A DNA stretch of 19,913 nucleotides from CAYUCE01 sp964443275 (GCA_964443275.1 CAYUCE010000035.1:1-19913), one strand, 5' to 3'; positions 11,572 through 19,330 are shown, counted from the stretch's first letter. Translations and numbers: made by a program. Notes: generated by a model not told the origin, from the letters alone.

Positions 11572-12798
11572 ATGAGACTAGCCGAGAAAGGACAGAATTT
11601 TAAAGGAAAATATTTTACTTCAGAATCGGTCACCGAAGGCCATCCAGATAAACTTGCAGATCGAATATCTGATGCAGTTTTGGATCATGTATTAGAGCAA
11701 GACCCGACAGGAAGAGTAGGTTGCGAAACTCTAGTCACTACAGGATGCGTTGTAGTAGGAGGGGAGATAAGTACTAAAGCTCATCTTGATATACAGCAGA
11801 TAATTCGACAAACCATCAAGGAGGTAGGTTATAAAAAAGCCCAACACGGCTTCAACTGGCAAGATTGTGCGATCCTTACCAGTGTTGATGAACAGTCAGA
11901 GGATATCTCTAAAGGTATCTTTAAGGCACAAAGGACACCAGGGGCCAAAGGTAAGGTAGATTATTATAATAGTTTAGGAGCGGGAGACCAAGGAATAGTC
12001 TATGGCTATGCCTGTCAAGAAACAAAAGAACTTATGCCCTTACCTATAACTTTAGCTCACGGGCTGACCAAGAAATTAAGCAAAGTGCGTAAAAATGGTC
12101 TAATTCCCTACCTGGAACCAGACGGGAAGTCACAAGTCACTATAGAATACAACGATCACTCTACACGGGTGAGAGTAATTCTTCTGGCTGTTCAGCACGA
12201 TGAGGCAGTTACAGAAAAGCAGCTAGAAAAGGAAATAAGAACCCGGGTTATAAATCCAGTTTTGGATCATTGGATGGATAAAAAGACAAAAGTACTCGTC
12301 AATCCTTCCGGAAGATTTGTAAAAGGGGGACCAGCAGCGGATACCGGGATGACTGGCCGCAAGATGATTGCGGATACCTACGGAGGTTACGGTAGTCATG
12401 GAGGTGGTGCCTTATCTGGAAAAGATCCCACTAAAGTGGATAGATCCGGCTCTTACATGGCCAGATATGTAGCTAAGAATATTGTAGCCGCCAGCCTAGC
12501 CAGTGAATGTGAGGTGCAAGTTGCTTATGCCATAGGAAAAGCCAGCCCTTTAGCTCTCACTGTGAACACTTTTGGTACAGGAAAGATCCGCGAAAAACGT
12601 CTGCAAAATATTGTGAAAGAGATCTTCGATTTTCGCCCGGCGGCGATCATCGATCAACTTGATTTACGCCGACCAATATACACACCACTATCTTGTTATG
12701 GCCATTTCGGAAGGGATGAATTAAACCTACCTTGGGAACAAACAGATAAAGTAAAAGAACTTAAGCTGGTACCAAAGCGAATTAAGACCCGTTCCTGA
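11572..12798 (+). CDS. metK: S-adenosylmethionine synthetase (methionine adenosyltransferase)
   Basis: The 408-residue product is a complete bacterial MetK, which makes SAM from ATP and methionine. Signature segments are present: ESVTEGHPDKLADRISDAVLD near the N-terminus (nucleotide and Mg binding), GAGDQGIVYGYA (about 136-147), and the Lys/Asp-rich loop GGGALSGKDPTKVDRSGSYMARYVAKNIVAA (about 280-310). TFGTG and a GHFGR end are also recognisable. The length is slightly above the usual 380-400. The binding site is weak (AGGTAA about 14 bases upstream). I looked for a SAM riboswitch in the 214 bases upstream and saw none. SAM supply fits the two radical SAM enzymes further down, though there is no operon link. 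Confidence 0.97.
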   Translation: MRLAEKGQNFKGKYFTSESVTEGHPDKLADRISDAVLDHVLEQDPTGRVGCETLVTTGCVVVGGEISTKAHLDIQQIIRQTIKEVGYKKAQHGFNWQDCAILTSVDEQSEDISKGIFKAQRTPGAKGKVDYYNSLGAGDQGIVYGYACQETKELMPLPITLAHGLTKKLSKVRKNGLIPYLEPDGKSQVTIEYNDHSTRVRVILLAVQHDEAVTEKQLEKEIRTRVINPVLDHWMDKKTKVLVNPSGRFVKGGPAADTGMTGRKMIADTYGGYGSHGGGALSGKDPTKVDRSGSYMARYVAKNIVAASLASECEVQVAYAIGKASPLALTVNTFGTGKIREKRLQNIVKEIFDFRPAAIIDQLDLRRPIYTPLSCYGHFGRDELNLPWEQTDKVKELKLVPKRIKTRS

Positions 12799-12833
12799 CT
12801 TAACATGGGTAAGAAAGAAATGAGAGAAAGCAC

Positions 12834-12947
12834 ATGACTAGAAGAAGATTTATAAACTTCATCTTATCTAAGTCCAAGAAGAGGGCTTCAAAGGTGATTT
12901 ATAAAGGCAGGGGATGGGTGGGAAAGAAAAATAAAAGCGAAAAGTAA
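12834..12947 (+). CDS. Possible 37-residue very basic peptide
   Basis: ATG 12834 opens a 37-codon frame, MTRRRFINFILSKSKKRASKVIYKGRGWVGKKNKSEK, with 15 Lys or Arg. A purine-rich GAGAGAAAG lies just upstream, and a nine-codon frame from ATG 12805 ends in an ATGA overlap with it. The composition is like a tiny ribosomal or nucleic-acid-binding protein, but nothing is recognisable and the frame may be chance in an A-rich spacer. Confidence 0.3.
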   Translation: MTRRRFINFILSKSKKRASKVIYKGRGWVGKKNKSEK

Positions 12948-12965
12948 AATAGACTTCACCTGGTC

Positions 12966-12999
12966 TTTCCAAAAGAGCGTAACTTAACTATAATTATAG
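12966..12999 (+). promoter_or_regulatory. Promoter with palindromic operator ahead of cooT-cooC
   Basis: TATAAT (12989-12994) with a weak TTTCCA (12966-12971) 17 bases upstream. The -10 lies inside a perfect 12-bp palindrome, CTATAATTATAG (12988-12999), so a dimeric repressor could cover it. The first gene start is at 13063. Confidence 0.4.
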
Positions 13000-13062
13000 C
13001 ATAGATATTTAAAAGTGCTACTAGCTAATCAAAGACATTATCACCAAAGGAGTTTGATTTGG

Positions 13063-13257
13063 ATGTGTATGGCCAATGCCTATATAGAAGAAGATGGTCA
13101 GGAGATGGAATTTTTTAAGGAAGCTGCTACTCTAAAGATTAACGGCGATAATCTAGTACTAGAAACGCTTTTTGGAGAGGAAAAGACCATAAGAGCTGAG
13201 ATTGAGGAGATTGATTTTGTCAATTCCAAGATTTTACTTAAGAAAATAGATCAGTAG
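13063..13257 (+). CDS. cooT: CooT-family nickel-binding protein
   Basis: Start chosen at ATG 13063, giving 64 residues and the family-typical opening MCMANAY; AAAGGAG lies about 10 bases upstream. The frame extends to 13015 but that part has no family character. CooT proteins are 60-70-residue dimers with a conserved N-terminal Met-Cys that bind nickel and help mature CO dehydrogenase. The rest matches the family pattern of a small beta-rich fold (LKINGDNLVLETLFGEEKTIRAEIEEIDFVNSKILL). It lies 32 bases before cooC, which strongly supports the call. The actual client enzyme is not in the window. The family was formerly labelled a predicted RNA-binding protein. Confidence 0.82.
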   Translation: MCMANAYIEEDGQEMEFFKEAATLKINGDNLVLETLFGEEKTIRAEIEEIDFVNSKILLKKIDQ

Positions 13258-13289
13258 AAGCTGATTGTAGGTAAGTGAAGGAGGAGAAG

Positions 13290-14018
13290 ATGAAGATTAT
13301 TATATGTGGTAAAGGGGGATGTGGGAAAAGTACTATTGCCACCCTTATTACCAAGGAGATTGCGAAAAGAGGCCAAAAAGTGCTAGTAATGGATACTGAT
13401 GAATCAAACTTTGGTTTACACGCCCAACTGGGAATGGAGTCCCCACAGGATTTTATGAATTACTTCGGCGGTAAAAAGCTATTGTTTGAAAAAGTTGAAA
13501 CTCTCAAGAAAGATTGGAAGGTAGATGAGCTACCTGAAGAATTTACGGCTGAAAAGAATAATATAAAGCTTTTATCCATGGGAAAAATTTACGATTTTGG
13601 AGAAGGTTGCGCTTGTCCGATAAATGCCCTTACTTCAAAATTTTTACAAAACCTGGAGCTTACTCAGGATGAATTCCTAGTTGCGGATACCGATGCGGGG
13701 ATTGAACATCTAGGAAGAGGAGTAGATAAGGGTTGTGACCTTATTTTGGTGGTGGTGGAACCTTCTCAGGAATCAATTAAACTTGCCCAAAAAATCGCCA
13801 AAATGGGTGAGAGTATCGACAAGAAGGTCTTATATGTGCTTAATAAGATTGATGATCAAATTGAAGGAACTATTTCCAAATCACTAGATAAGAGCAAAAT
13901 CCTTGCTTCCGTGCCTAAAGACGGCCGAATTTTTACCTATGGATTGGAAGGTAGAGAACTTGACTTTGAGCTGGAAGAGATTAGGGAAATAGTGGATTAC
14001 TTGATGAAAAAAGAATAG
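13290..14018 (+). CDS. cooC: CooC-type nickel-insertion ATPase for CO dehydrogenase
   Basis: ATG 13290 is chosen because AAGGAGGAG is directly upstream; the product has 242 residues. It has the deviant Walker A GKGGCGKST (residues 7-15) of the MinD/SIMIBI class, with the signature Lys. A metal-binding CxC in EGCACP (C107, C109) and a switch II sequence DTDAGIEHLGRG (133-144) are also present. All three are hallmarks of CooC, a dimeric ATPase that loads nickel into the C-cluster of CO dehydrogenase. Pairing with cooT indicates a nickel-maturation unit. No CODH gene is present within the window, so the substrate could also be another nickel enzyme such as acetyl-CoA synthase (AcsF-like homologues). 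Confidence 0.9.
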   Translation: MKIIICGKGGCGKSTIATLITKEIAKRGQKVLVMDTDESNFGLHAQLGMESPQDFMNYFGGKKLLFEKVETLKKDWKVDELPEEFTAEKNNIKLLSMGKIYDFGEGCACPINALTSKFLQNLELTQDEFLVADTDAGIEHLGRGVDKGCDLILVVVEPSQESIKLAQKIAKMGESIDKKVLYVLNKIDDQIEGTISKSLDKSKILASVPKDGRIFTYGLEGRELDFELEEIREIVDYLMKKE

Positions 14019-14080
14019 TAATGTGGTAACTAAACTGGACAGCTCCCCATTTTCTTTGCCTAGGCTGTGTAGGTCATAAT

Positions 14081-14095
14081 TGAGATTGGTTCTCA
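14081..14095 (+). promoter_or_regulatory. Palindrome upstream of the feo promoter, possibly a second metal operator
   Basis: TGAGA-ttggt-TCTCA is a 5-5-5 inverted repeat ending 4 bases before the -35 box. Its shape recalls a Fur/PerR-type site, but the match to a Fur box is poor. Alternatively it is part of a weak terminator region behind cooC. Confidence 0.3.
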
Positions 14096-14098
14096 TTC

Positions 14099-14127
14099 TT
14101 GACTTTTCCTCCCCAATTCGTTATAAT
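14099..14127 (+). promoter_or_regulatory. Sigma-70-type promoter of the dtxR-feoAB operon
   Basis: TTGACT (14099-14104), a 17-base spacer, then a perfect TATAAT (14122-14127). Transcription should start near 14134, giving a leader of about 24 bases that contains the DtxR-like box. Confidence 0.85.
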
Positions 14128-14138
14128 GTATACAAAAG

Positions 14139-14152
14139 TTAGGTTCACCTAA
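14139..14152 (+). promoter_or_regulatory. DtxR-type metal-regulator box
   Basis: TTAGGT-tc-ACCTAA is an inverted repeat whose arms match those of DtxR/IdeR boxes. It lies at the predicted transcription start and just before the gene for a DtxR-family protein, so iron-dependent autorepression of the whole feo operon is likely. Confidence 0.75.
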
Positions 14153-14157
14153 ATATT

Positions 14158-14613
14158 ATGATCGGGAAAAGCAAAGAAGATTATCTAGAAGCAGTTTACA
14201 ATTCTATAAAAGAAAGAGGGCATGCTAAAACCAACCAGATAGCGGAAGATTTGAGAATTAAGGCACCTTCGGTAACCGAGATGTTTCAAAAGCTTAACGC
14301 CCAGGGTTTAATCAATTACCAACCGTATAAGGGAGTAACTCTCACCAAAGAAGGCGAGGAAATAGCAAAGTCAGTTAAGGAAACCCATGAAGCAGTGCGG
14401 GAGTTTTTTTGTTTGCTTCAAGTATCAGAAGAAAATGCCGATGAGGATGCATGCAAAGTCGAGCATAGTTTAAGCGATGAAACCAACATTCAGTTGAAGA
14501 AATTCGTAGAATTCTTAAAAAAATGCCCAAAGAATCAACCTGAATGGATCGAGCATTTCAAAAAGTATTCTGCTACAGGAAAGTTTCCTCAGGAGTGTGA
14601 AAGAAGCAAATAG
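14158..14613 (+). CDS. DtxR/MntR-family iron-dependent repressor
   Basis: The 151-residue protein has an N-terminal winged helix-turn-helix (about residues 7-65, with IAEDLRIKAPSVTEMFQKLNAQGLI as the HTH). A metal-binding dimerisation helix follows, with H77, then C99, E102 and H103 in ACKVEHSLS, matching the DtxR metal-site pattern. The residue aligning with E83 of DtxR appears to be Arg (HEAVREFF), next to a Glu, so site 1 may be altered. There is no SH3-like third domain; instead, feoA, itself SH3-like, follows. No clear ribosome binding site precedes ATG 14158. It is the first gene of a feo operon, with a matching box at its promoter, and should repress iron uptake when Fe(II) is plentiful. 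Confidence 0.88.
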   Translation: MIGKSKEDYLEAVYNSIKERGHAKTNQIAEDLRIKAPSVTEMFQKLNAQGLINYQPYKGVTLTKEGEEIAKSVKETHEAVREFFCLLQVSEENADEDACKVEHSLSDETNIQLKKFVEFLKKCPKNQPEWIEHFKKYSATGKFPQECERSK

Positions 14614-14620
14614 ATTTATT

Positions 14621-14860
14621 ATGGCCAAGGCTAGAAAAACTTTATTTGAACTAGAACCGGGGGTAGAAGCAACTATAGTTGGTTTAAACGGCGGTCGTGG
14701 GTTTATGCGGCGGCTTGGAACCAGAGGAATTCAGGTAGGTAGGCGAATAAGAGTAATTACAAGGCAGTTTGGCGGTCCTCTGGTGGTGGAGGTAGGTAAC
14801 TTTCAGATGACTATGGGGCGGGGGATGGCCAGGAAAGTAATAGTGGAGGTGGTTCGGTGA
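14621..14860 (+). CDS. feoA: FeoA, ferrous iron transport accessory protein
   Basis: The 79-residue SH3-like protein (KTLFELEPGVEATIVGLNGGRGFMRRLGTRGIQVGRRIRVI ... VEVGNFQMTMGRGMARKVIVE) has the classical FeoA pattern of small beta strands with the Gly-Arg-Leu turn. FeoA works with FeoB at the cytoplasmic face of the membrane. ATG 14621 fits the family start but has no clear binding site. GTG 14597, which overlaps the regulator gene, has AGGAG only 1 base away, so the start is not settled. The stop overlaps the feoB start (GTGA), which shows coupling. Confidence 0.92.
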   Translation: MAKARKTLFELEPGVEATIVGLNGGRGFMRRLGTRGIQVGRRIRVITRQFGGPLVVEVGNFQMTMGRGMARKVIVEVVR

Positions 14861-16569
14861 AAAAAATCTTGCTTATGGGTAATCCCAACGTAGGTAAAAG
14901 CGTGGTTTTCTCCCGGCTTACCGGGGCCAATGTGGTGGCCTCAAACTATCCCGGGACTACTGTGGATTTCACTAGTGGTAAAATGCGTATAGAGGGGGAG
15001 AAATGGGAAGTAGTTGATGTACCTGGAACTTACTCTCTGGAGCCAACCAGCCCGGCTGAAGAGGTGGCCACCCGGATGGTAGAAGAAGGGGACTTGATTA
15101 TCAATGTAATAGATTCTACTAACTTGGAAAGAAACCTTTATCTCACTTTTGAACTCCTGGAACGAGAGATCCCGGTAATTGTAGTTTTAAACCTTTGGGA
15201 TGAAGCAAAGCTTAAAGGAATTCAAATAGATGTGGGTGAATTGGGAAAAAAACTAGGAGTACCTGTGATTCCAGTTGTGGCATTAACTGGAGAAGGAATC
15301 AAGGAGCTGGTTTCCAAAATCCCCTCCGCAAAGATTGCCAAAGTAGAGGAAAAGAGCGAAGATGAGAGATGGGCTCAAGTAGGTCAAATAGTTACCGAAA
15401 TTCAAAAAATTGAGCATCGCCATCCTACCTTCAAGGAAAAACTTTCGGAAGCCACCATCAAGCCCTTAACCGGTATACCCATAGCTTTAGGGATCATTTA
15501 CTTAACTTTTACCTTGATCAGATTTATCGGAGAGTGGCTAATAGGCAATGTAACCGAGCCTTTCTTTGCTAATATCTATATTCACTTTCCGATGTGGGTA
15601 TCAAAGCTTCTAGGCCATTCCGGTATTTTGCACGAAATACTGATAGGGAAACTTTTCAATGGGGAAATTGAATGGATGGAGTCCATGGGACTTTTAACCA
15701 CCGGGGTTTTTGTACCTTTTGCGGCTGTTCTTCCCTATATAATAGCTTTCTACCTGGGGCTCACCCTCCTAGAGGATTCCGGATATCTGCCCCGGCTGGC
15801 CACTTTGGTAGATAACATCTTTCACAAGCTGGGAATGCACGGGCATGGAATTGTCCCTGTGTTTTTAGGTCTTGGATGTAACGTTCCTGGAGCACTTTCT
15901 ACTAGGACTTTAGAGACAAGAAAGCAGAGGTTTATTTCCGCTACCCTTCTGGCCATAGCTGTCCCCTGTATGGCTCAGATAGCCATGGTATTCGGGGTGT
16001 TGGGAACTTACGGGATGGGTTACATATTAATAGTCTTTGGGACTCTCTTAATTGTCTATCTTGTGGGTGGTCTGATCCTAAATAAGATAACATCTGGAGA
16101 AAGTCCGGAGATATTTCTTGAAATTCCACCTTACAGAAGGCCATCTCTGGAAGCGGTGGCTAAAAAGACTCTGATGAGAGTTAGGTGGTTTATAAAAGGA
16201 GCTGTTCCCTGGCTATTTGGGGGGATCGTTTTAGTTAATATCTTTTACGCTTTTGGAATCCTTCAATGGATAGGAGAGCTTACTGCCCCGGTAATCGTTG
16301 GTCTTTTCGGCCTTCCAAAAGAAGCTGTAGCCGCCCTTTTAATTGGCTTTTTAAGAAAGGACCTGGCCGTGGGAATGCTGTTAGGCTTAGGGATGACTCC
16401 TCTTCAGCTAACCATAGCCGCCACCATTTTGGTCATTTACTTTCCTTGCGCGGCTACCTTCGCCACTTTGTTTAAAGAAATGGGGACCAAAGACCTCCTA
16501 AAATCGGTGGTCATCATGCTAGTTACGGTGCTTATAGTGGGTTCTTTAATGAGGCTCATGCTTCTCTAA
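14857..16569 (+). CDS. feoB: FeoB, GTP-gated ferrous iron transporter
   Basis: The 570-residue membrane protein begins with a G domain: G1 GNPNVGKS (8-15), GTT switch I (34-36), G3 DVPG (54-57), G4 NLWD (112-115). A linker helix and the two Gate-type membrane halves follow, with the conserved region GLGCNVPGALSTRTLETRKQRF near 345-366 and a second half with FPCAATFATLFKE near 530-542. It imports Fe(II). The protein is shorter than E. coli FeoB (773) because the C-terminal cytoplasmic part and some of the linker are missing; short forms are common in clostridia. The start is GTG with GTGGAGGTGG upstream, overlapping feoA. No feoC-like gene follows. Confidence 0.96.
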   Translation: MKKILLMGNPNVGKSVVFSRLTGANVVASNYPGTTVDFTSGKMRIEGEKWEVVDVPGTYSLEPTSPAEEVATRMVEEGDLIINVIDSTNLERNLYLTFELLEREIPVIVVLNLWDEAKLKGIQIDVGELGKKLGVPVIPVVALTGEGIKELVSKIPSAKIAKVEEKSEDERWAQVGQIVTEIQKIEHRHPTFKEKLSEATIKPLTGIPIALGIIYLTFTLIRFIGEWLIGNVTEPFFANIYIHFPMWVSKLLGHSGILHEILIGKLFNGEIEWMESMGLLTTGVFVPFAAVLPYIIAFYLGLTLLEDSGYLPRLATLVDNIFHKLGMHGHGIVPVFLGLGCNVPGALSTRTLETRKQRFISATLLAIAVPCMAQIAMVFGVLGTYGMGYILIVFGTLLIVYLVGGLILNKITSGESPEIFLEIPPYRRPSLEAVAKKTLMRVRWFIKGAVPWLFGGIVLVNIFYAFGILQWIGELTAPVIVGLFGLPKEAVAALLIGFLRKDLAVGMLLGLGMTPLQLTIAATILVIYFPCAATFATLFKEMGTKDLLKSVVIMLVTVLIVGSLMRLMLL

Positions 16570-16625
16570 TTGAACTAAAAGCTACCTTTGGCGGAAGGGT
16601 AGTGATATTGATGGGAGGAATACTG

Positions 16626-17381
16626 GTGAAAAAGCTAAAATTACATCAAGATTGGTTGAACGAATTGTTACCGCTAGGTTTGCCATATCCCACATCAACA
16701 TTGATTAGTGGACCTGGTGGTTCAGGGAAACCTTTGATGGGCTTTGCATTTGTATATGATTGGTTGAAAGCCGGGGGGAATGTAGTATTTATTCCGCTTC
16801 AGTACCCCGAAATGGAGTTTGTGAAGACATCGTTAAAGCAGCTTTATGACTTGAATGTCAATGAGTACTCAAGACAGATAGCTTACATTAAATTTGACCG
16901 TGATATGAATATGTGGGAAAAAGGTGGTGCCCATACAATAAAAGCCGATTTATTGAAGCCAAATGTATGGGAAGAGGTCATTAACAAGGCAGAAAAATTC
17001 CTGGCTGATGGTGGAGATTTAGGTACTCTGGTTTTTGCTTCAGCACTTAACCTTTTGCTATTTTCACCCACCTATAAAAAGATCATTTCAGATAAATTGG
17101 AAGAACTTCTTAGAGAGGACAAGTTAAGAACATATATATTTAATGTGAGCACCAGTGCTTTTAGAGAAGATATTAAAAGGTGGGAAAAAGCCGCTGATAA
17201 TCTAATGTTTGCCCGAATGGAGGAGCCTATGAAACTGTATCTGAGGATAAGTAAAATGGAAAATAGAGAAGTTCCTCTAAAAGAAGTATCAGTACCAATT
17301 GGAAAAGAACTGCTTGAGGAGATCAAAGAAGTTGCAGAATCAGTAAGAAAACGAGAAATCCCCAAGTTGAAAAGGATTTAA
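16626..17381 (+). CDS. RecA/KaiC-fold protein with degraded Walker motifs
   Basis: I choose GTG 16626, since GGGAGG ends 7 bases upstream; the frame itself opens at 16602. The product, about 251 residues, has the RadA/KaiC-like layout: PLGLPYPTSTLISGPGGSGKPLMGFAFVYDWLKAGGNVVFIPLQ. The Walker A reads GPGGSGKP, with Pro in place of the Thr/Ser that binds Mg, and the expected Walker B strand reads TLVFASALNLLLF, where the usual Asp is Ala. The rest is helical and charged, without Cys or TM segments. It therefore looks like a non-hydrolysing member of the family, perhaps a regulatory or scaffold protein. It follows feoB by 56 bases; no functional link is evident. Confidence 0.7.
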   Translation: MKKLKLHQDWLNELLPLGLPYPTSTLISGPGGSGKPLMGFAFVYDWLKAGGNVVFIPLQYPEMEFVKTSLKQLYDLNVNEYSRQIAYIKFDRDMNMWEKGGAHTIKADLLKPNVWEEVINKAEKFLADGGDLGTLVFASALNLLLFSPTYKKIISDKLEELLREDKLRTYIFNVSTSAFREDIKRWEKAADNLMFARMEEPMKLYLRISKMENREVPLKEVSVPIGKELLEEIKEVAESVRKREIPKLKRI

Positions 17382-17413
17382 GACAAAGCAGTATTTATAA
17401 GCCACCATTGTTT

Positions 17414-17430
17414 ACGATAACATCGTTTTT
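17414..17430 (+). terminator. Weak terminator-like hairpin
   Basis: ACGAT-aac-ATCGT followed by TTTT, 33 bases after the stop of the RecA-fold gene. The five-pair stem is short, so function is doubtful; an AGGAT-a-ATCCT hairpin follows at once. Confidence 0.3.
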
Positions 17431-17454
17431 AGGATAATCCTTAGTCTGATTTGA

Positions 17455-17484
17455 TATTTTCCGCTCTGATAGAGCTAGAAAATA
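17455..17484 (+). promoter_or_regulatory. Leader hairpin upstream of the radical SAM gene
   Basis: TATTTTC (17455-17461) pairs with GAAAATA (17478-17484), and the inner GCTCT-gat-AGAGC (17463-17475) forms a second perfect stem, giving a 12-pair hairpin with a small internal loop. It sits about 70 bases before the ATG. It matches no riboswitch I know; it could be an attenuator or an mRNA stabiliser. Confidence 0.35.
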
Positions 17485-17555
17485 CTCCCCAACAGGATGG
17501 GCTGGAAGAATAATTGAAATTTAGAAAAAATAGATAAGCAGGGAGTTAAAAAACT

Positions 17556-18527
17556 ATGGAAGGAAGTAAGTCGATAATATTCGGGCCTGTGCCGTCTCGG
17601 AGGTTGGGACGTAGTCTGGGGATCAACAACATTCCACCAAAGACGTGTACCTATTCTTGTATCTATTGTCAATTGGGAACAACTATCAAAATGCAAGTAG
17701 AACGCCAGGCCTTCTACGAGCCGGAGGATATCCTGCGTATCGTACAGGATAAAATCAAAGAAACAAAAAAATCCGAAAAAACGATTGATTACCTGACATT
17801 TGTGCCTGATGGAGAACCAACGCTTGATGTTAACCTGGGGCAGGAAATTGATATGCTCAAGCCGTTGGACATTCCCATCGCGGTTATCACCAATAGCTCC
17901 CTTATCTGGCAGGAGAAAGTAAGGGATGACCTGAGGGGGGCTGACTGGGTCTCCCTAAAAGTGGACGCAGTTGAAGAGACAGTCTGGCGCCGAGTGGATC
18001 GCCCTTATAGAGAGCTTGAGCTACGCTCAATTCTTGATGGGGCAGTAGATTTCGCTCACTCTTTTCAAGGAAAGTTTACCACAGAGACCATGCTGGTAGG
18101 AAATGTCAACGACAGCGAAAAAGACATTAGCCGGATAGCCAATTTCTTAGCCCGCCTCCAACCAGCTATAGCTTACTTAGCCATCCCTACGCGTCCTCCG
18201 GCAGAGGAATGGGCACAACCTCCCGGTGAGGATATCATTACTCGGGCCTATCAAATCTTGAAAGAAAAGGTGGAACATGTAGAATACCTGATTGGCTACG
18301 AAGGGGATGCTTTCGCTTTTACCGGCAACATCGAGGAAGATCTTCTTAGTATAACCGCCGTTCACCCGATGCGGGAGGATGCGGTGGAGGCGCTCTTGAA
18401 GCGCAGCGGGGCGGATTGGGAAGTGGTTGATCAGTTGGTGGCCCACCACCAGCTTGTTGAGGCAGAGTATGGAGGGCGCAAGTTTTACTTGAGAAATTTT
18501 CGAAAACCTTATAAAGGAAGGGACTAA
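17556..18527 (+). CDS. Radical SAM protein of the TYW1-like group (COG0731 type)
   Basis: The 323-residue protein opens with IIFGPVPSRRLGRSLGINNIPPKTCTYSCIYCQLG; C31, C35 and C38 form the CxxxCxxC motif that binds the 4Fe-4S cluster for SAM cleavage. VPDGEPTLD (near 88-96) corresponds to the GGEP-type SAM-binding element. The C-terminal 60-70 residues (HPMREDAVEALLKRSGADWEVVDQLVAHHQLVEAEYGGRKFYLR) look like a winged helix. The GPVPSRRLGxSLGIN signature marks a widespread family annotated only as radical SAM protein, whose reaction is not known. The start has GGGAG 11 bases upstream. A few C-terminal residues overlap no other gene; a DUF364 gene follows by about 60 bases. Confidence 0.9.
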   Translation: MEGSKSIIFGPVPSRRLGRSLGINNIPPKTCTYSCIYCQLGTTIKMQVERQAFYEPEDILRIVQDKIKETKKSEKTIDYLTFVPDGEPTLDVNLGQEIDMLKPLDIPIAVITNSSLIWQEKVRDDLRGADWVSLKVDAVEETVWRRVDRPYRELELRSILDGAVDFAHSFQGKFTTETMLVGNVNDSEKDISRIANFLARLQPAIAYLAIPTRPPAEEWAQPPGEDIITRAYQILKEKVEHVEYLIGYEGDAFAFTGNIEEDLLSITAVHPMREDAVEALLKRSGADWEVVDQLVAHHQLVEAEYGGRKFYLRNFRKPYKGRD

Positions 18528-18535
18528 AACTTGTA

Positions 18536-18607
18536 TGAAAGAAAGATTATTTACCAAGTTCGGAGGGCCCGAGGCAGCGCTCTCTAGATATGATGCTTAC
18601 AGATGAA
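18536..18607 (+). CDS. Possible 23-residue leader peptide before the DUF364 gene
   Basis: ATG 18536 opens MKERLFTKFGGPEAALSRYDAYR and stops at 18607, overlapping the start of the DUF364 gene in another frame. That gene has no binding site of its own, so reinitiation from this peptide would explain its translation. It could also be chance. Confidence 0.25.
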
Positions 18608-19330
18608 GTTTTAACAGCAGCAGAAAGGGATTTGAACAAGAGGATAATCAAAGACGTAAGGATCGGTTTGGGTTATACGGCGGTAAAACTTGATGATGGT
18701 TCTTGCGGCCTGGCTGCTACTTTACGAGACGAGATAGTCGGCTGTTGTAGTCTACTAAATAAAGCAGGAAAGCTGGTGGGTAGCAAAGCTTATCAATTGA
18801 GTAAATTTATTAATTCTACTGATGTCTTAGAATCTGCGGTGGGCTTAGCTGCTATTAATGCGACCATTAACAAGGATGTTGAAAGTAACACTGGTGCACT
18901 TTTAGAAGCTTTAGAAATTTCCAAATCAGATATTGTGGGGATGGTCGGCTACTTCGAACCCCTAATAGAGCCAATTCGGGAAAAATCCAAAAAACTCTAT
19001 GTATTGGAGAGAAAACCTTCGGATAAAGAATACGTATATCCTGATTGGGGGGCAAATATTTTGCTTCCTAAATGTGATATAGTGATCATTTCCGGGACCG
19101 CCCTCATAAATAAGACCATTGATCACTTACTTAGCCTTTGTACTAGTATGGCCAAAATAGCTATCCTTGGCCCTTCAACTCCCCTTTCACCGATTTTTAA
19201 AAAATACGGGGTTGACTTTCTTTTTGGATCCAAAGTTCTTAATCCAGATAAGACTTTACGAATAGTTTCAGAGGGTGGTGGAACCAGGAATTTTGGGGAG
19301 AATGTTCATAAAATAAATTATAAACTATGA
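18590..19330 (+). CDS. DUF364/DUF4213 protein, putative metal-chelating
   Basis: The 246-residue protein shows the DUF4213 N-terminal part (IKDVRIGLGYTAVKLDDGSCGLAATLRDE) and the DUF364 Rossmann-like part (DIVGMVGYFEPLIEPIREKSKKLYVLERKP ... PDWGANILLPKCDIVIISGTALINKTIDHLL ... AILGPSTPLSPIFKKYGVDFLFGSKV). The family is described as putative heavy-metal chelators and often sits near molybdenum or tungsten genes. That matches here: the stop overlaps the moaA start (ATGA), so both are made from the same message. The start codon is ATG 18590 or 18593, and neither has a good binding site. The biochemical role is unknown; a part in Mo/W cofactor supply is inference from coupling. Confidence 0.85.
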   Translation: MMLTDEVLTAAERDLNKRIIKDVRIGLGYTAVKLDDGSCGLAATLRDEIVGCCSLLNKAGKLVGSKAYQLSKFINSTDVLESAVGLAAINATINKDVESNTGALLEALEISKSDIVGMVGYFEPLIEPIREKSKKLYVLERKPSDKEYVYPDWGANILLPKCDIVIISGTALINKTIDHLLSLCTSMAKIAILGPSTPLSPIFKKYGVDFLFGSKVLNPDKTLRIVSEGGGTRNFGENVHKINYKL

